From assembly GCA_025084515.1 (NCBI GenBank), contig JAJAGP010000954.1, positions 62,001 through 126,000 on the forward strand: 64,000 nucleotides of DNA. The letters run 5' to 3'. The DNA comes from Ancistrus triradiatus (taxonomy: Eukaryota > Chordata > Actinopteri > Siluriformes > Loricariidae). Positions 60,289 through 64,000 of this stretch are shown here, one piece after another (the stretch's first letter is position 1; every line of letters starts with the position of its first letter). Below the pieces are notes generated by a model that made no database searches, was not told the origin of the DNA, and saw only the letters and a program-made list of their open reading frames with translations. The translations under genes and the position numbers were made by a program.

Positions 60289-60598
60289 ATCTGGAATCTT
60301 CATCAGGAGGCCAAGTTGACCCTTCTACAGTCTGAAGAAGCTTGATCAGGAATGGTCTTCTTGGAAGGGTAGCAGCCAAGAAACCACTTTTTTGGAAGGA
60401 TAACAGTGTGAAAAGGCTAAGATATGCTAAAGCTCACAACGATTGGGATGAAGATCAGTGGAACAGATATTTATGGAGTGGTGAATCTCAGTTTGAAATT
60501 TTTGGGTGGAGTTGTCGACAATAAGTTCGTCTTGTGACCATTACACCACTGGTAAAACAACAAATCTCATGGTGGCCTAATCTGTTTGCACAGTAGTG
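60289..60598 (+). mobile_element. Tc1-like family C, copy C3
   Basis: Same internal structure as C2: 'CTTCATCAGGAGGCCAAGTT', 'CTGAAGAAGCTTGATCAGGA', 'AAAGCTCACAACGATTGGGA'. A 60-codon open frame (60342-60524) reads 'AKAHNDWDEDQWNRYLWSGE' then SQFEIFG, the first catalytic site with Asp changed to Gly (WSGES for WSDES). The right end 'TTTGCACAGTAGTG' is followed by TA. Confidence 0.78.
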
Positions 60599-62847
60599 TA
60601 TGTAGCAGTCATAACATGCATTTTCACTCCCAACAGCGCTTCTGTTCCGAGTACATACAATTACTTTAGAAGTTATCTCATTAATCATCATCCTGTTAAC
60701 ATAAGAGATCTCCAGAAGCTGCTGTTCTGTTTCACTGAGAAATGTAGCTCAGTTATAAATAACAACTGACCTTTTAATTGCACCAGAGAAAGAGCGACTT
60801 TCCAGCACAGTGGGAAACTTTGTTGCGCCTCTCATTTTTTCCCACTGTACAAAGTACAGAAACTTTTGGTACTGTGCCTTTTCATCGGCTACCAAGTCCA
60901 GTACAAAAGGTGGCAGGTATCATTAATATGATTGTCCCAGTTGTCCAAGTTGGTGGAATATGAGCTAGAACTTGAACCATTTTCTGCTGACCTATGCTTG
61001 GTTTGAATGTGCAGTGGGAAATGTGGGTGGATGATTATAGCCAAAATCCTATTATGGTGTAAGTAATGTTATATCACAGTACGAGTATGCACCATATCAC
61101 AATACTATATAATAATACACAAAACGTATATTTGAAATATAGTTGCCAGACTATAGCTGCAAAAATTCCAGTCATTCCTGCAATCACCTTTTTATTGGCT
61201 TGAAGCAGGCCAGTAGCATGACCACGGAATACCGGTTTGGTTTTTTTTAAGAAGTGAGAAGCTGCTCAATGCAACAGTTAGGCTGAAAAGAATCGTTGTC
61301 AGTTGAAATGTATTAATTGCTGCTATAATTATCCAATTAAAAGCTCTTACTGGTTTGCTTAATTGAATCCATACAGCAGATTTTGGGCCAGGCAGCGCAT
61401 GTACAATGTCTAAATAATCAAATGTGAGTCTAAATACAGAAAACAAAAGGTTCTGTTCAGCTCAACAAATTCAATACATCACAAAGACAAAACGTTCTAC
61501 TGATTACTCTTATCAATGCAGTCCAGGTGCTTTCCCCTAGCTCTGCTGGAATAACGTTTAGAATAAAGGGAAGTCAAACCTTAACTAAACCTCCGAGCTC
61601 TCCTGGCACCGAGCGCTGCAGGCGCTGCAGCAGTAGAATGTAAATCGTCGGCTTAATTCCTAAATCACAGTGCAGCCACATACACCGGTGCATTATCTTA
61701 ATGAAGCAGGTGAAGAGGTGCCATGGTTCTAATGGCACACGGATCGCCTGCCTCTGCAAAACGCCCATCGGGTCATTAAGAGTAACACCATTAAAGGATG
61801 AGCGCATCACTCTACACATATATCCTGCTGCATCATCTCACTTTCCGCCTTTGATCCTGTAGGACATATTGCTGAGGGTTGGGGAAACTGCATGGCAATG
61901 TGACTTTTCTTTGGTCTTATTTATATGCATATAATAAAAATGTAATTCATTATTCTGTCTTAAAGATTTGGCTATGCCATTTATACCACTGTAGATCTAC
62001 AGCTACTAAACTGTAGAAATCACCTTTACCTGTGCCATCCAGATACACATGGAATTTCCCATTTGGTGCTGGAGAGAGAGCTCATCTATTGTTTGTTCTC
62101 ACCACTATTTTTATGAGCCAAGACTTAAGACTTATGATAATACTAAAGACAGTTGATTTTATCTGAAGACGAGATGAGAAAAAGACCGACTTAAGACCGC
62201 TCTCCTGATCATCTTACACCAAACGATCAAGATGATGCAAGTGAGACGCAACTCTAGCAAGACTAGTGGTTTCATTCTGACATTGAAAATTTGTCTGAGA
62301 CAGTGAAATCACTTGAAAGACATTTGGTGTAAGGCTGGCATTACTGGCACAGCGATCCCCATAACCTACAATGACACCAAAACCACAGTCATGGAGTCAC
62401 TGTGAGAACAAAGAATACTCTACAGAAACAATAAATGACCTAAACACACCAAAATATGGGAAGCTTGCAAATAAAAGGGCCTTTTTTAATGACAAGTTTG
62501 CCGCTCAAGATGAATGTCATATTCAGAGGTGAAACATCATCTCATGTTAAAGGTAAATCCAAAAGGGTCGTCTGATATGCAGAAAGGTTTGGCTGAATGC
62601 TATGCTAAAGCGTTTATAAGAAATCGAGCAGATGGACAACATATGACACTGTGTCTCATACTTGTAAGGACATGGTCCCAGTTTAAAGGTGCTCCAACAA
62701 AATGTTAGAGGGTGTCAATATAATAAGCGATTCTATGGATAATATTGACCTGTTAGTATTAGGTTTTACTGGGTAGCATAATTCATTTTGTTAGTCAGCA
62801 AAATTCTATATTTCATTATATTAAAACCAGTGTCTTTCCCTCCACAG
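60599..62847. other. intron sequence, best CNE-like stretch and a small inverted-repeat element
   Basis: Bases 61265-61860 are free of recognised repeats and dense in homeodomain-type motifs (TTAATTGCTGCTATAATTAT, CTTAATTGAA). This is the kind of sequence conserved in nbea introns, but untested. Bases 62213-62333 are bounded by CTTACACCAAA and TTTGGTGTAAG, a perfect 11-bp inverted repeat. Confidence 0.4.
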
Positions 62848-63045
62848 AGCACCTTTAAGTTTAAGTCAGAGAGTGATATCCACTTGGCTGAGCACCACAA
62901 GCAGGTCTTATACGACGGCAAGTTGGCCAGCAGCATCGCCTTCACCTATAATGCGAAGGCCACTGATGCACAGCTCTGCCTGGAGTCCTCGCCGAAGGAG
63001 AATGCCTCCATCTTCGTTCACTCACCCCACGCCCTGATGCTGCAG
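62848..63045 (+). CDS. nbea: nbea exon 8 of 8 seen here
   Basis: After TTCCCTCCACAG come 66 codons, 'STFKFKSESDIHLAEHHKQV' ... 'ESSPKENASIFVHSPHALML' plus Q, with donor GTGAAC. It links the lectin-like module to the DUF4704 alpha-solenoid region, whose next exon ('DVKAIV...' in mammals, recalled) is beyond the window. Both boundaries are phase 0. The exon is GC-rich against AT-rich intron on both sides. Confidence 0.96.
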
Positions 63046-63514
63046 GTGAACACACGCTACACTCTCATTAATTATGCGTAATGGACGTTTCACTCGCACT
63101 CTGAAGCTGCGGTCACCCCGGGTTTTTGTTATTGAAATTGCGAGAGTGAGTTCTTTGAAATGGAATGTGCTGCTGTGTTATTCTGGGGCGAGTTCAGATT
63201 GGGTGAACTTCGACATGAGAATTTGCGTCCTCAACCAATTGCACCATTGCTGTGTCCATGCTGACCTGAAGGGACGGGGGATTGTATTGTAGTTCTGTGG
63301 AGCCAAAATGGAAATTCCAATTGTAGCTTTGTGTAAGCGTAACACTTTATAAACTGGTACAAAAAGGCAGGGTGGCATCGTAAGCAGTCGGCTGGGAGGT
63401 TGGATTTGGAGGTACAGTATATATCCTTTTTTTTCTACTGTCTCTGGGGAGTTTGCTGGTTTAGCAGCTAGGTTGGAAAGCAAAGTAGATGCCAGTAAAT
63501 TTGCAATGTACAGA
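63046..63514. other. intron sequence after exon 8
   Basis: Unassigned up to the Tc1-like remnant that follows. Confidence 0.5.
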
Positions 63515-64000
63515 AAGTCTTGTCAAAAGTGATCATCGTGAAAGAGTTGCGACTAAAAAGCCATGGCTCTGAGGGAGAAATGGTCAACTCGCCTAATGCA
63601 CAAAAACACAAGGACTGGGGTGCAGTACAATGGCAGCAGGTGCTCTGGACTGACGAGGCAAAACTTGAGATGTTTGGCTCTAACAGAAGGCAGTCTGCTG
63701 AAGGGCTCGAGAGCGCTGCATGGATCAGTGTCTGCATTCAGCAGTGAAGCACCGTGGAGGTACCCTGCAGGTTTGGAGCGGTATTTCTACAAATGGAGTT
63801 GGTGATTTGGTCAAAATGAATGGCCCCTTCACTGCTGAGAAGTACAGGCAGGGTCTTATCCGTCATGCAGTTCTGTCAGGGAGGTGTCTGATGGAATTAA
63901 TTCACCAGCATGACAGTGACCCCAAACACACTGCCAAAGTCATGAAGAAGATCTCCATCAAAAAGAAGAACAAGGAGTCCTACAGCAAATGGTATGACCT
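63515..64000 (+). mobile_element. Tc1-like transposase remnant (family L), cut by window end
   Basis: 'QWQQVLWTDEAKLEMFGSNR' (first catalytic Asp) is followed, in another frame, by 'GGTTTGGAGCGGTATTTCTA' and 'HQHDSDPKHTAKVMKK' with the second Asp at 63912-63914. At least one frameshift near 63700. The Glu region and right end lie beyond the window. Confidence 0.8.

Larger units (their letters stand above)
28358..63045 (+). other. nbea: neurobeachin gene (nbea), eight internal exons and their introns
   Basis: Neurobeachin is a large (about 2,900-residue) BEACH-family scaffold and A-kinase anchoring protein of neurons, acting in membrane traffic and synapse assembly (family knowledge). Eight exons seen here join in frame into 381 codons without a stop, matching the protein from the 'LVGGEFDLEMNF' region to 'HSPHALMLQ'. 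That covers the first helical repeats and the concanavalin A-like lectin module; the PH-BEACH-WD40 end lies outside. Introns run 387 bp to 15.4 kb, all GT-AG. The paralogue LRBA is less likely because the text matches neurobeachin as I remember it. Teleosts often keep nbeaa and nbeab, and I cannot tell which this is. No promoter or first exon is visible. Confidence 0.95.

Noticed and set aside
1..64000. CRISPR arrays, bacterial operons or phage-like systems
   Set aside because: Introns with GT-AG boundaries, SINEs and Tc1 elements show vertebrate DNA. The repeated phrases are transposon copies, not regularly spaced repeats.

Overview
This window is vertebrate genomic DNA, almost certainly from a teleost fish. 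It carries one host gene on the + strand: eight consecutive internal exons of neurobeachin (nbea), spread from about 28.4 to 63.0 kb. Each exon is bounded by AG/GT. Joined, they give 1,143 nt, or 381 codons, with no stop and all phases compatible. They encode the segment just after the N-terminus: the first alpha-solenoid stretch, the concanavalin A-like lectin (LamG-like) module, and the start of the following helical region. The first exon and everything after 'HALMLQ' lie outside the window. Bases 1-28357 are therefore upstream intron, probably intron 1, and 63046-64000 is downstream intron.

Everything else is intron, and most recognisable intron sequence is transposon debris. Tc1/mariner-type DNA transposons dominate. 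Family A (TIR CAGTGGTGCTTGAAAGTTTG) has six copies or fragments. Family B (TIR CAGTGGGGCAAAAAAGTATT) has eight. Family C has three short, internally deleted copies. Families D, E, G, H and J, plus several single remnants, are also present. Most insertions with two ends are flanked by TA. No transposase is intact: copies carry internal deletions, frameshifts or lost catalytic aspartates. There are also tRNA-derived SINEs with a 'GTAAGTCGCTCTGGATAAG' tail, one LINE (L2/CR1-like) endonuclease fragment, a short SINE-like repeat with a 'CTCCGGGTACTCCGGTTTCCTCCCAC' core, a 92-bp hAT-like MITE, microsatellites, and several repeats I cannot name.

Layout: 1-28357, upstream intron with B1, SINEs, A0-A3, B2-B4, C1-C2, D1 and several quiet, CNE-like stretches. 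28358-28589, first exon seen. 28590-33992, intron dominated by a 2.8-kb element with about 200-bp inverted termini rich in AAGACGTCTT-like palindromes. 33993-40777, five exons with B6, a LINE fragment and Tc1 remnants between them. 40778-46813, a transposon graveyard where four or more decayed elements abut. 46814-47467, two exons. 47468-62847, a 15.4-kb intron with B7, B8, A5, and C, D and H remnants and a (GT)n tract. 62848-63045, last exon seen. Then intron with a Tc1-like remnant cut by the window end.

The abundance and mix of Tc1 families and the SINE type suggest an otophysan such as a catfish or characin, but that is a guess. No RNA gene, CRISPR, origin or promoter is supported. I found no convincing new biological system. 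The best candidates for undescribed sequence are the long-TIR element (28724-31518), an unnamed two-copy repeat (11.4-12.1 and 52.2-52.4 kb), and a mosaic family B element that appears to have captured part of a deletion subfamily.
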